Of a stretch of 64,000 bases of DNA, positions 1 through 13,500 are shown piece after piece; the stretch's first letter is position 1; the number at the start of each line of letters is the position of its first letter. Under the pieces are notes generated by a model. It saw only the letters and a list, made by a program, of their open reading frames with translations. It was not told the DNA's origin and ran no database searches. The stretch is from Rostratula benghalensis (taxonomy: Eukaryota > Chordata > Aves > Charadriiformes > Rostratulidae). The stretch lies in contig VXAI01000385.1 in NCBI GenBank assembly GCA_013399305.1, positions 301,341 through 365,340 of the forward strand, written 5' to 3'. Made by a program: the position numbers and the translations under genes.

Positions 1-530
1 GTACTGCCAAGGCTTTACTGTAGCCATTTCACTGCTACTAAGAAATGTCATTAGCCCTTTTATTAATCAGTGGGATTAATATGTTATTTTATATGAAAGC
101 CATCTCACTAGCTAATTCCTGCTATTCTCCAGCGAGAATTTCAGTGTTTGTCATGAACTGTTTGCAGACTTACCTTTACTTTAATTAACACACAGCAAAG
201 ACACAAGGTATTCCCTGTGCCTAACGTATTAGACAAAACACGTTTCTCTCTTGCATTGCCTGCAAAGATACTGGCAAACAGCTTACAGCACAAGTAAAGA
301 ATGCAGAAAAGCCTCTTTCCAAGGCACATGAGAACGATGTAACATGAGAGTTGTGCCAAAGACACTCAGGCACAAAGGTACCATCCTTGCAGTGAAGTAA
401 ATGCCAAAGTCCCTGGTTGACTACAGTGGGAAGGGAATTGAGCCAGTATTGAGCAATTTACACATCTCCCCTTTCAGTGTTACTTTCTGATATTAAAATA
501 AATAGACAGCATAGTCATCTGGGTAAGAAA

Positions 531-591
531 ACAGCTAGACAAGATGATACAAAGATAATGCAAACCTAATCCAAATGATTCTATGATTCTA
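531..591 (+). repeat. Decayed CR1 LINE 3' end
   Basis: The run CAGCTAGACAAGATGAT followed by an A-rich gap and then CCAAATGATTCTATGATTCT resembles the last 60 bases of CR1, whose sense strand typically reads GTTGGACTAGATGATC...CCAACCC...ATTCTATGATTCT. The final 8-bp ATTCTATG repeats are the hallmark of CR1 tails. The body is too diverged to see, so this is probably an old, severely truncated copy. Confidence 0.5.
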
Positions 592-747
592 AGTGTGGCA
601 ACCTGCAGCATTAAACACAATGTGAAAGGATGCACTAATGAGAGCAATATTTTTCCACTGTTCATGCGAGCACAGAGACAAATGTTGTGATCTGTCTCTG
701 TCTGCCTTTTCTAGAGTGCTGTTTTCTGACACAGTTAATGATTTAGG

Positions 748-767
748 AAAAAAAAAAAAAAAAAAAA
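748..767. repeat. Poly(A) run, 20 bases
   Basis: An uninterrupted run of 20 A. No recognisable retrotransposon body lies immediately upstream. Confidence 0.95.
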
Positions 768-2204
768 GTCTTGTACTGCAGCAACTGCAAATGATCTTTG
801 CCTTCCATCTTGGAAGATGAGTAATGGAGGCCTGTGTTTGACCCCTTTATGAGCATTTTTCTTGTGACTGGGGCAGTGGCAAAGTTGGAATAAACACCTA
901 AAAATAGAAGTGTGTAAATGATGCCATAATGTACAGCTACCTTGTTTACCATTATCCTTAGCCATAGATTTATCACCATGCTCTTAATACATGCTGTACT
1001 TCTTCTCTTTCCTCCCTCCCCCCCAGCTTCTCTTCTATTTGGAACTCAGTCTGTGAAATGTAATTAAAGCTCTCATAAATACTGCACCTTTTTTCTTCCA
1101 AGTCACTACTAACATCTTTGAGAAGACCTCATCAACCTGATAGAATACAGACTAATGTAGCTTCTCATTCATCCAGCTCAGCATGGGGAAGTCAATCTTC
1201 TCACCTTCCACATAATTAAAGTCACCCACATTATGTGCTTTTCCTTTGCCACTCCCTCCCCTTCTCTGACACATGTATCACCCTGTCATCAACTCCTTTC
1301 CTTTCATCTGATTTATTCTGTTTCTAATCACTGAACAAAATCCAGTGCTTTCCAGAAGAGATAGGGTAGTCCTAGGCACAGCTCGGCAACGGGTTTCCTT
1401 TTTCTTGCCTCCTCCCATCTTATATAAAAAGACAGTGCTTTTGCTGTCCTTTAAGAGGGAATCCTGCAATCTACAGAGTTTAGTCATGCCTTCGAGTGAA
1501 AAAAAAAAAAGAACAAACCTTCTTCCATTCAGGGTAAATGACTGAGACATTAACAATGAAATTCAATGGTACTTCAAAGACTCCTTTGGGCCCTACAGGT
1601 TGTGTAGGGCTGCTGAGGGACTGAAGGAAGCAGTTAACCCAACAGGTGGCTTCATTTGGTCTGTGAAAAATAGTGGCTGCTTCTCTCAGAGAGGAAACCA
1701 CTCCTGGATTCACCCAAACAGCAGCTATAAAAATGTCTTTGACTCGAGGTGTCTCTACAGTGTTCACTTTGCCCACCTGGCAAAGGCAGAAGGTGGCTGC
1801 TGTGCATGCCAGAGCACTGCTCCCCATGTGGCACTGACTCTCTCCTGTTATGGAGAACGGGCATAGAACTTCCAGGGTCCAGTGGTTTTGGAGCCACATG
1901 GATGTTACAATCAGGAACTGAGAGTCTAGCAGATATGTAAATGTGTAACTGAAAGGATTAAGGGCACCTTTCACAAATACAAGCAAAACCAGCGAAAAAC
2001 ACCATCAGAAAGAACCTGCTTATAAGCCTGCAAAATAAGCAGAGGAGTTGCGAAAAGCTTCTGTATTTACCTTCCCCAATTCGCTCAAAGAGTTATTAGT
2101 GCAAGCCAGCCCTGCTGATCAAACAAGAAGGACACTCCAAGTCAAGGCCTCATATAGAAAGAACCACCAAGAATTCAATGAGACTTCACTCCTGAATGAC
2201 CACT

Positions 2205-2425
2205 GAACATCACTAGGGATGTGCATGTGCCAGGGTGATGTGAATATTATAATGAGTTCTGGGAAATGTAATGACTATGCATATTCTGGATGGATATAAA
2301 ACTCTGTGAATCTTGCATTCGGTGGCATATCACGTGAAGAAATCCCTCATGTCCCCAGTGTCGAATAAAAGAATGGCTGCTTAAGATTACATTGGTGTTA
2401 AAGACTTAATTTCTGATTTTGGTGA
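2205..2425 (+). mobile_element. Endogenous retrovirus LTR-like fragment (3' half of an LTR)
   Basis: Several LTR landmarks occur in the right order. There is an AATGACTATGCATATTCTGG block, then TATAAAA at 2295-2301, a TCTTGCATTCGG segment about 30 bp downstream, AATAAA at 2364-2369, and a GATTACATTGGTGTTAAAGACT tail. It ends in TTTTGGTGACAGGG, which resembles the LTR edge and primer-binding site of avian ERV elements. The 5' edge of the LTR is not clear. The 300 bp after it has no recognisable gag or pol, so this is either a 5' LTR with a lost interior or a fragment. Family assignment needs a repeat library. Confidence 0.6.
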
Positions 2426-3249
2426 CAGGGATGCCCCGTGCCCAGAGGTACATCATGACTTCTATGAGGCCAAGTAGCCAGAGCAGGGAGACACAGAGGC
2501 AGGAGTCTGGATAGCCCCATGCTTCAGATATTCTCCCATCAAACCACCCATCAAATCACCAGCACAGGGGGACAGCCTGGCACAGCCCTAGGCAGTAATA
2601 CCCCCTGCTGGGGGCAGACCCCTCACTAGCCCCCCAGTAGATACTGTATCATGATCCTGGTTCACAAGTTAAGAGAGGCAGAGAAACTGGAAGGAGCTGC
2701 AGAAACCTTTGCTGAACTCTAAAGAGGATAAATAAAGCATCAACCTCTTTAGCACTTCATTACTGCTATTGCCTGTTTTTGTTAAGTGCTTTTTTTGGAC
2801 CTTCATCAGCAAACAGTTGCCAAGCCACTCTAAATACTATTACTGTCAGAGGCCAAGTAAAACCCAAGGTACCTGGGTATTTGAGAGCAATTGCTCTCCT
2901 GCTGCACAGAAAGTCAAAAGCATGGGGATTTTAGTTACATCTAATCATCTGGGCACTGGGATTTGCAGCCACTTGGAATGGACACTGTCACATTATTAAC
3001 AGCTACATTTTAAGTAGGCAAGGCGTGATTCCATTTACCAACCCAATGCATTGCAGGCAATACCTTGCACCCAGCTGGATTTGGACCAAAGATTGTCTTT
3101 CCTGACTGCTGGTGTAAAAGAAGGTCAAGAAGGAAACTGTCACTATTGCAATTAAGATTTGGGAGCAAACAGACCCCACACCACACTTTTCCCCAAGCAT
3201 ACTTTAGCTCACTGAACACTTCAAATAAATATACTGTTAACTGACAAAA

Positions 3250-3452
3250 GAGGAACGCCTTTACTTTGAGGGTGGCAGAGCACTGGAAAAGGCTGTCCAG
3301 AGAGGTGGTAAAGTCTCCATCTCTGGAGACATTCAAAACCCTCCTGGACACATTCCTGTGCAACCTGCTCTAGCTGGACCTGCTTTGGCAGGGGGATTAG
3401 ATTACATGATCTCCAGAGGTCCCTTCCAACCCCACATTGTTCTGTGATTTCT
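3250..3452 (+). mobile_element. CR1 LINE, 5'-truncated 3' end
   Basis: The segment matches the typical end of CR1 ORF2 and its 3' UTR. It reads CTTTACTTTGAGGGTGGCAG, then GAGCACTGGAAAAGGCTGTCC, AGAGAGGTGG and TCTCTGGAGACATTCAAAACC. It ends ...GATCTCCAGAGGTCCCTTCC, AACCCCACATTG and TTCTGTGATTTC. It is the usual 5'-truncated insertion of about 200 bp and is antisense to EPHA5. The coding part is only remnant. Confidence 0.9.
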
Positions 3453-6400
3453 ATTTTTTCACGCTGCAGTGAAATTGAAAACACAGTAAAACTGAAACCA
3501 ATTCAGAAGGAATAAAAACAAACTCCAAACCCAACAACCCACCCATCAGCCCATCTCTAGTTGACTTTTGACCAGCCTCTCTTATCTGCCTTTAAGGTAA
3601 ATTTGGCAAACAGGTTAGGGAACATCTCCAATGGAGCAGCTCAGGGTTCCAGTCCTAGGGGAAGGGCTCAGCTGGGGCAGAGGAGCAGCAAGATGTGTCT
3701 CCACCCTCTAGCCCATCACAGCACAACTGTGTACCTCTGTTTCCCTATCAAGAAATCAGATGCCTGAAAACTCTCCCATAAGTTGAAGACAATGAAATAA
3801 TTTACTGACATTAGGCACCCCTTCCAATGATGCTTGTATTCATCAGGTCTTGATACAAGAAAGCTGAGCCAACTTGCATTTATTTACTGCATTCATTTGC
3901 ATAATGATCATGTATTTCCCTTCCATATTTTGTCCAAAATGAAGAACTGGATACTGTACAACTGAATTTAAAATAGCAGTCATCATATGTTGACTAATAT
4001 CAGAAGATACAGGAACAGTGTGAGGCCATGACAGATGCACAATTGTTATTTGAGCAGAAACAACAACTCAGCTGCTTGACTGCTTTATGATGATTTGTTC
4101 TGGTTTATGGATAGGTTCTGCAGGGGTTGCAAATAGCACTCAAAGCCATGCAAGGCTATCTGACTCTGACAGAAGTCCTCCTTGAAGATTCAGCCAATAC
4201 GTAGCAGAGGGTTTGGTGCATCACCTCTGTGGAAAGCTTGGGGTATTCTGTCCTTCATTGCTGTCTGCAATTTTGGGAAGGGCAGAGAAGGGTTTGTGTC
4301 ATCATGTGCATCCTTGCCCAGTCATCATCCAATGCCTTTCCGTCTCCTTGCAGGGACCAAGTTGCACCTGGTACAAAAATATGCACAATAAATTAAATAA
4401 CCCAGTCATTTCTGCAGCAATAGTCTTCCAGTTTAGTGAACTGAGTGAGAGCATCTCTCTGTGGAAACTGTCCTTGCGTGGCCAGGCGTTCAGAGGCTTG
4501 CACCCTAAGTCTCTAGTAAGGTCAGTTAGTGATTTCATGCTTGGTGCCACCCCTCATAAGAACAAGGCAAAACCACAGAGCTGTGGGGTTTAATGATCCA
4601 AGGCAGGACCCATTGCGGGGAAGGCAGAGCCCTGGAGATGACAGGATAATGATATGGTGCAGATCAGTCCCCTGTAATAAGCCACACTGAGGCTGAAATG
4701 TGTGAAAGAGAATTCAGGAGATAGCACAAATTATAATCTACATGGTCGAGCACCACTTTCTCTTCTTGGATTGAGGAAGATGGCAGGAAGTTGGGAAGAA
4801 GCTATACCAGCATTGCATGCCAGGATCCCATAAACCCTTGCAGACCGAAGGAGAAAGAGTAATCCTAGTTTGCTTACTTTACCTGATTCAACATTGCTTC
4901 CTCTCATATCATTTAGGGACACAGAGCAAAGATGCACAAGCTGGCACAGCATGATGCAAAAGCACAGTGGGCAATTGCAATGTGCATTGCCAGGGAGGCA
5001 GTGAGTGGGTGCTGGAGCCCTCCCCTAGCATTTTCCACTTAATTCTGCAAATTTACTTGAGGCACCTTCATCTCTCCCTGTCAAAGGCCCTGCAGAGCAA
5101 AAGGCCCCTTCTATCACCTGATCTGCCCACCACCCCTGGGTCGATTTTGCCAAATGCACAACAGAATTTACAAATTTTTCCACCAATTTCCATAGAGCAG
5201 CTCTCTCTCCCAGGCTTGCCCAAGCCAAAGCAGTTACAGGATCAGACTGGCATGCTTGGTGTCTCTCAGGAAAGAGTGAAGCATTGCCCTGGCTTGCTGC
5301 ACTGCAGCAGAAAAGCCCTCGCCCAGGGATACCCATAGCCACTGTGTGCCCTGCATCAATTTGTTTTGATCAGATTCCATAGTCTCAAAATTATCAACCT
5401 TGAAGAAGCATGAAAATAAATAAATAATAATGCTTTCCTTCTGGTGATTTCTATTGTACTGATCTGGCTGGAAATCCCATCAGTTACTTGCTTTGATCAG
5501 GACTGATCCTCCAGGACCGTGAGATGCAGAAAGCGTTCCATCAAGCAGCAAAAAGAGCACATCTGAAGTGCATTTTAATTAAAGACTTCCAACTCTTGAG
5601 CTTTTTGTAGTATTTGCATGTAGCTGAACTTTGGCCCAGCTGCTGTGGAAGAAATACAGTCTATTGCTGGGCTGTCTGTCACCTTGGAGCTGCTCTTGGT
5701 TCTCCAGGTATAGCTCTCCAGCCCCCCTGGCCAAGGAAGAAAAGGAGAGGTAGGAAGCTGGAATAAAGCAGTAGCCAGTTCTATTACTGCTATTACATTA
5801 ACCCTTCGTAGGGTTAATGCCAGAAGTAGCATTTCAGATACTTTTGAGGAATGAGCAAGGGGTTTGCTGTGCAAGTGCACTCTAATAGCAATTATAGCAG
5901 ATGTGGAAAAACCTTCCAAGCCTCACTGAAATATGCCTCTCCAATAACAAGCATTCCCAGGGTAAAAGCTATTTCAGCCTGATACTGTAAAATAGTAATT
6001 GGGAACCTGTAATTCATGCACATTGCAAGCTGGAGCTCGGTTTGGATACAGCAAAATCCTTCCCAAGATGCAGCAGCCAGCCTGCTCCATGACTGCAGAC
6101 ACCAGGTGAATCAGCAACCAAAGGGAAAAAGTCTGGCCAAATGAACAAATAAATAGATAAATTACAAACTGCATATTAAGGAAAGGTTGATCTCAAGGCA
6201 AAAGAAAGCAGGCAGAAAGAAACAGGGCCAGAAACTTCAGGTGACCTTGAAGCACAGAAAGCCACTCTCTTTGAACATGGGCCCAGGTAGCCTATAATTT
6301 GGTAGGAGGGCGGCAAGAGTGAAAGGCATCTGAAGTGTGTGAGCCTTACAAAACTGTCACAGATACCCAGGTGAAACAAAGGTGGGTAACCTCTGTCTTC

Positions 6401-8258
6401 TGCCCAGCATGTGTCCCGTGTGTTTGTACACACACAAACGCATACACCCTGTCACGTGCATCCTTACACCTTCACACTCTTCAAATTCATATTATCAGTA
6501 TGATAATTGCACGGGAAAAGAGAAACATCCTGCAGAGTCACTATACCCTAAGCAGTCTTTCTATAGCACAGCTCATTCAATGCACAATTACTGAACTGCA
6601 AATGTTTCAAACTACTCTGACTTCTCCACCGTTATATTTAACTTTTGAGGGAGATTTCTATAAAGATCTTACCTGATATGGTAAAGAAGCCGCAGCCAGA
6701 GAGCAAGTGGGATATTTATTAAATGCCAATGAGTCCCCTGTTATTTCTCTAATAGCACTGGAAGCATTTTTATATTCTTTTTTTGGCTTTTTTTTTTTGA
6801 GTCCTGGTGTCTTAAGAGCACTTTCATAACTATCATCTATGCAGAGTTTTAAAAACGTAAAACTACTTTTAACACTAAAATCAGAGAAAAAACCGTATCA
6901 GACAAAGGAATTATCAGCTTGTAGACTGAGACTGAAGAGCTGAATAACATTTTATTAGCAGAAAATTCAGAAGCTGCATTCATGGAAAAAGAAAACTCCA
7001 TACATTGATGTCATCTGGGCAGTGAAACCATGTTAGATGGTTTACCTTTGTTCTCTGCCAAGTACTGTGCTCAGCACAACACAAAGAGAACTCCTTGGCC
7101 CCAAAGACTGTGTTTTAAAGTGATGAGGATTAGATTAATAAAAGATTACTTGGCAATCCTTTAAAAATCTGCCAGGAAAATGGGAAATAAAATTTTAAAC
7201 CAGCACTGTCACTCGTGCAATGTGACATCAGTGGTGCTCTGCAAAAACACAAGCTTCTTACAGCTCTGACCTTGCGCAGCTCTTGCCACATCTGACCACA
7301 GCACAGCCTGCTTTATGCTTTTTGGAAAGTGGCAATATTTGCTCCTCAAACACCTCTAAAAATCTAGACTCTGGCTTGCCAATCTCTGTTACTTCACCCC
7401 AAGCCTAAAGCTACACTACTGTTGGACATCCCAGGGGCTCCAGGATGTTATAGAGGAATCTGTGTCAGTCCTGCTGGCTGCAGCACCTTGGTACTTTGGG
7501 CAGCTCTTGCTCCCTCATACCCAGCTGCGTGGGACTGTCTGGGTGCAGTCCATGGATGAATTTTCCCCATGTATTCCTTGGCATTTCCTTTTTGTAGCTC
7601 ATGTGACTGCCTCACAAGTCACATGCTTTGAAGTAGACTCATCACTTTACCACACAGATACACCTCTCGCTGCCACTGGGACATGGTAAAACATGGACCC
7701 TACTGCACAATATACAATACATGTCACTGGCTGAGTTTCATCACGAGAACTTCAGCACCTTTCTTTCTCTCTTTTATAGAAGGATGACAGATGGGGATGA
7801 CTATTTCTTACTATTTTTATTTTTATCTATAAATAAGACATTTTAATTTCATGTCAAAATTGAAAGGTCTGTCTGTAGATGTAGGAAAACACCTTTTATT
7901 TAATCTTTTAATGTCCTCACATATATCAAGAATGGGGTTGTCTTGCATACTTCAAGAATAAAAACTACCTCTATCTAAAAGTCATATTGTAATTTTGAGG
8001 ATTTTTTTTTAATATTGCAAACAACTCTCTCAATATTCAAAATGTATTTCTAATACTCCACGTATAACAAAAAGATTTACAACAAACTATGAAAAAGTAG
8101 CAATTACTGACTGGGGAAGCATAAATAAAAATTTAAAATATTCAGCTGATCCATAATTCATTTGGTAGCAGACACCCAGCCATCTGGGCTGGGGTAAGCC
8201 CATGACTTTGTAATAGGACGGTAGATGAAGATCTTGCATTCAGAATAAATGTAGCCAT

Positions 8259-8273
8259 CACACACACACACAA
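8259..8273. repeat. Short (CA)n microsatellite
   Basis: About seven CA units in AT-rich intron sequence. Confidence 0.9.
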
Positions 8274-8942
8274 ATAATTAAAAATCAAACAATAACCCCT
8301 TTGTGCAACACTGGCTTTCAGGTTTTACTTTGTTCTGCCAGTATGTTTGCTTTTTAACTACCTATGATTGCATTCTCAGATTGCATGTGACCACACTTCA
8401 AAAATAAATCAAAATACTTCTTGAAGCTGATTATCAGCATACACACAGGACTTCACAAATTATATTATTCTCTCTTCCTGCCTGAACCCTCACTGGCAGT
8501 TTGGTAGTCATTTTGACATTCCCCATGGACACAGAAGGTGCTCACACCCAGCAGAAAGATCCTGCTACAAGGCCCAGCAGTGCTGCCACACAGCAGTGTG
8601 TAAGGTACACCCAGGTTTAAATGGAGACCATGGTCTTCGAGACAGTACTAGGTTTACCTCTCCTTATTAAAATAGCCCTGTATTCACTCATTGTGGTATG
8701 GAAGATTACACTTTGTTCTTAAGAGTACATTGTTCTAGGTTAAATGCTGCAATATTTGTGTTAATGCACTAGCTTCCAGTGCAGCATCTCTAAATGACAG
8801 TGCTTTCCAAATAAATGGGCAATTGCAAGCCTTAAACCCTATATTTATGGCCCTAATAGCCCCTCTCTGACCAACCTGAATCTAAAGCACAGGCATACCT
8901 GTGCATAAACTGTCAGGCATACCAAATTCATATAGCATTGCT

Positions 8943-9140
8943 TGCAGTTGCTAAAATTTTCTCAGAGTTCATAAAATGGTTAGACAAATTCATGGGAGAA
9001 AAATCCATTAAGGGCTATAAAGCACAAAGAGATTGTCTCTGGAGGTTGGAAGAAAGCATTGGTATATGTTTGCATCCTGTTCATATCTTTGCTATAGTAT
9101 CCACTACGGGCCATTGCTGTAACAAGTACTGTTACAGTAG
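8943..9140 (+). mobile_element. Ancient CR1/L3-like LINE 3' remnant
   Basis: The segment TTAGACAAATTCATGGGAG, AAAAATCCATTAAGGGCTAT, CTCTGGAGG and CCTGTTCATATCTTTGCTAT..CATCCACTACGGGCCATTGCTG follows the 3' region of an older CR1 lineage widespread in turtles, crocodilians and birds. That consensus, from memory, reads AAATTCATGGAGGA..ATCAATGGCTATTA and later CTGGCCACTGTTGG. Divergence is high, consistent with an insertion older than the ordinary avian CR1 copies in this window. Confidence 0.6.
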
Positions 9141-10194
9141 ACATTTAAGAGGCAAGCCCTGCTCACCACCCTGGCTATAGAAAGGGTGCTTTTCAAAAAT
9201 AAGTATCTTCTTAAGCTTTCGCAGGCCCTAGGTCAGCAGTTCTGGTCGGAAAGTAGAGCTACAAACCCAGTCTTGCTTCTCATGTGAGTTGCATGCAACA
9301 CGCTGCACCTGACAGAGAATCCTCTTGGACATTCTTTGTTATTTTTAAAGAAAAGAAGCAAGCTGTCCCCCTCCCCAAGGCAAACTAAGAGGCCTGAAAG
9401 TTGTAAGAATGATGCCCTGAACCTTTAAAGGACTTGAACCTGACCATGCTTAAAGGCAACCCCTGAAAACAGGCTTCCCAGCACAGACATCTCCTTGCCT
9501 CATTTTTTGGTGGTTTCTTCCCAGACTGCACAGAGATGCCATCTATCAGTTTCAAGACTATGCAGCTGCTGATGTAAGATTGCAATAAGGTCTATGTTGC
9601 AGGTTTCCCTTTCTGAGTTGCCCTTGGCTGCTCTTCAAAGACTGGTACCTGCCACGTACGAAGGAAACCACCTTCTTCCCTGCTCCCCGCCATTGCACGG
9701 AGTAAGGATCATGACTTTCAGCAAACCTTCCTGCTCCAAGTGCTTTCCAGCTGCTCCAGGTATCTACTGGCACTTTTGGTCAAGCAAGCATCTAGTCATG
9801 CCTCCCAGACAGTAGTACAGCTTGCCAGGCCCTGTTCTCCAGCACCTTTGGTTAAATAGCATTGCTGCACCACAGGATGCAACTTCTGTCTCTCACTTGT
9901 GTCAGGCATGCAGACTCCTTGAGACACATCTAGATCTTTCTTCCCTTTCTTCCCAGAAGAGGCTCAAAAATATAATGTGGATCACAGAAGAGAACTGAAC
10001 ACTGGCTTCTGACTTTTCAAAAAGAAAACAGGCAGGAGGCTTATCTTTAAACACACACAAAGAAGGTGTTTAAGTGTAAAGGAGTACATGGCACTTGGGA
10101 TGCCAGCAGGAGAATGGCCCCACTCACACTCCCCACCTCCAGGCCAGCTCCATGCCTGGTGCTTGAAGCTATGCCCAGCATGGGAGCTGCTGGA

Positions 10195-10203
10195 AACAAA
10201 AAG

Positions 10204-10234
<31 letters not shown>

Positions 10235-10238
10235 AAAC
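10195..10238. repeat. (AAAAC)n pentanucleotide microsatellite
   Basis: About six AAAAC/CAAAA units end in an A run followed by CCC. Of the pentanucleotide type frequent in bird genomes and likely to vary in length. Confidence 0.93.
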
Positions 10239-10524
10239 CCTGCTTGGCTGTTTAGAATGGTTTAAAGTGAATACTCTTGTCAGATTTTAAGCCTAGAAAG
10301 GTTTTAAACATTGTGTCTTCCCCTCTGTGCTCCTAGGATGATACAACGGGCACACAGGCAACTGTGAATCACATCCTATTATGAGACACAGGTCTCTGAC
10401 CAAGACGTCATGGTAGCTGCTTTCTGCATACAGGGTAGATAAGATGAAAGACCTCAAGGGAGATGCACATCTCTGTCTAGAGTGACAGCATTACTTAATC
10501 ATCCAGCTTGGTGAAATCGTTGGG

Positions 10525-10541
10525 AAAAAAAAAAAAAAAAA
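10525..10541. repeat. Poly(A) run, 17 bases
   Basis: An uninterrupted run of 17 A with no recognisable element next to it. Confidence 0.93.
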
Positions 10542-13500
10542 GTCACACAGTTGTCACTTGAAAAGCAAACTTCAATATTAGCAGCACATGCAGACTGCTC
10601 CCTGGAAACTGTCTGGTGGCTCTCGGTGGTAAAGTTGAGCAAAACCATGAACAAGAAAAGGATGGCTAACTCAATCCTACCATTGCTACTTATGAATTAT
10701 TTACTGGGCTCCAGCCCACATGCACAAGGCACACTTTCTAATGTGCTGTGAGAGTGCATTACAGATGGCTCCCTGCCATCTGTGCTGGGAAGTCCCTGGG
10801 GCATGTATTTAGCAGCAATCCCACAGGGGAGAACTATGCTTTGGCCAACTCATATACCTATGAGGGAGCAAGGTCCTCTGCCTGCAGCAGCTCTAGGGTA
10901 GTCACAATGGAGGCCCATGCACTTTCCACTTCCCCTGGCTTGTGGCATTGCTCACCCTTTATAGGTACCTCTTTTCCAGCAGAAACGATCTGCAAAATCC
11001 CACAGAAATGACAAAGGTTTGGAAGATGCAAGTGGGTGACAGGGGAAATAGTCTTGTATCCGAAGCCTACGGCTACTACATCACAAATGAGCTGGTCCCA
11101 CCTCAAGTACCGTCAGGTCCCCAGGGACTGGGGACCAGAAGCATGCTGGGGTCACCAGCTGAGATTAGCTGATCTGCCTCCTCTTGTGCAGAAAACATTA
11201 CTATTTCCTCACTGTATTTCCAAATCTGATTTCAAAAGTTCAGAGGAAAATTATATCAGTCTGAAAATGCCAGACTGATTGCCGGTGCCAATTCTTTTTC
11301 TCATTATTTTAAATTGGGGAGAGGGGAAGAGGGACAAATTATTTTGAAAAATAAATGAGAAAACGAGATTTTTATCAGGAAGAAATCCCTTCGGGAGCGT
11401 AAACCAGAGGTAGCTGCTGCTGCCAAAAGCTCCCATGCACAGAAGAAGTGATGTGCCCAGCACCCCACTGACTGCACATTCTCTGTAGTCCTGAAATCAG
11501 TGTGGTCTTTTCAGAGGGACAAAAGCCAAACCAACAAAACAGACCCTGGCATTTCTTTGCAGTGCTGGGTTAGTGAATACCTGCCAGTGGGATTCCAGCA
11601 GCCAGACCCATCCCACACCGTGCAGTTTATTCACTGTCCACAGCCAGCAGTACTTGTAGCAGGATTTCTCCTACTGCTGCAGTTGGCTTTGTGTCACCAC
11701 CTTTAGTGACTCAACTTCATTACACCAGCCTTCAGGAAAATATAACCACACCATCAGAAAACCTTTGCAAGGGAAAGGCTGAGGCCCCAGAACTATGTCT
11801 CTCGGTGGTAATTTCAGGGGAAAGATGAGTGGGCAGAGACTCTCTGAAGACTCATGTGCCCTATCTGCTCTTATTTCAGTGAGGATAGCTGAAGGTGAGG
11901 CTTTTTCAGAGATATCCAGCATCTTTGGGCATGGTCAGGCATGGACCACTCCCACCTGCACACCTCCATTACTTGCCTCAAAGGACAAAAGAAGAAAGTT
12001 CATTTTTCTGATGCACCTTTGGAAAACAGGTACCCAGTTTCTATGCTTGGCAGCTAGTCTAATTTGCCAAATCCCCTTCTACTGCTGCTTTATTTCTGGC
12101 AAGAATGAACTGATAGAGGAGTGCCAAAAGTGCTACAGTTCCAGCAAACAGGCCTGGTTCTCCTGAACGCGTGGTGGGACCAGTCAAGAGAGACAACACA
12201 ATACAATTATCACTTCTTGCTTTGGAGAGAGGTTTGATACAACCTCCTGTTGAATCAAACACAAGAGCACACATATGGAGTTCCAGCAATGTACAGTGAA
12301 TTAAACACTCATGGCTCAAGCCATTAGTATCTCACTGGATTGCAGCTCTACCCGGGTAAATAGTGAGACTCAACCAGAAGTGACACTTACTCACTTCTCC
12401 TTAGCATGCGTACGTTCATAACAGGTCTACTAGTTCCCTTCAATGGACATTTTGTTACAAGGATGGGGGTGATAAAGGGGGTTAAATCCTTGCCCTGATG
12501 CACAGGAAGGCAGCTATGTGGTTAAATCCTGATGCAACTATGGGGAGTTTGGCATATAATTTACAAAACAGGACCCTTTCCCCAATTTGCACTGATCAGC
12601 AGTGTATCTTCTCTTCTTGTGCAGCTACATTTACTGAGGTACGTGGGGATTTAACTCTGCACACCATGGAAAATCCGATGCCAGCAATTAAATACAAATG
12701 CAAACCCACTAAGAGGAAAAAAAAAACCCCAACTTTTTTCCAAAATCAGCATTACTGATGGCAGCCTTCACAACAGGAAAACAGTAAACAGCATTGGGAT
12801 CATGGCACCCACTGATCTGCATTAAACTGATGCATTCAACAGGTGTCATACTGCTAACCACCGAAGTTCCTCCAGAGGATTTCCTGCCACATCTATCAGT
12901 AGCAACCCTGGCATTCCTTTATTTCCTCTCCTCAAGACATATCTGAATGATTTGCCCAACACTTTTGACAATCCAGTCTAATTACCAACACAGGTACCTG
13001 ATGAAGTCCAATGCAATTGCACTCTCTCGCCGCTGGCTGCCAAGCTCATGCAGGTACAGCTGGGCCTGTTTTGTCCCAGTTTCTAACAGGGTCAGAGGAA
13101 TGAAATGCAGCCCCTGCTCCAGTTAGCATTTTTCTGCTCTGCAGTGGGGATCTGTCAATCTCCACCTCGCTGTTAGGCTGCATACCACACCACACCAGGC
13201 TTCCTGGCTAAGCCTTGTCTGTAAGGGCAAGGCAAGGTGTGGCCCCTGTGATCTGGCAGCACAGTCCTCATGTTCCCAAATGCCATCAGTTCACATTTCT
13301 GGAAGGACTCTGCAGCAGACAAGTGCCACTGGGGAGCCCTGAATTAAATGGCAGGAAGCAAGTCAGGTATGCAAATTGAGAGACCCTAAAACACGTGAGC
13401 ATGAGGGACAAGAGAAGGATAGAAAGGTCTCCAGGGCTTATAGAAGCTGTGTAATGTTAATGTTAACCTGGTGTGTTAATGCACATGGAAAGAGATGCAA

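Noticed and set aside
1480..1986. 168-codon minus-strand open frame, the longest in the window apart from the exon frame
   Set aside because: No recognisable domain, several other frames are open over the same bases, and it ends in an A/T homopolymer. Its length is within chance for 64 kb of intron.
13440..13475. GTTAATGTTAAC-like HNF1 half-site palindrome
   Set aside because: A single short motif in AT-rich DNA has no weight without conservation data.
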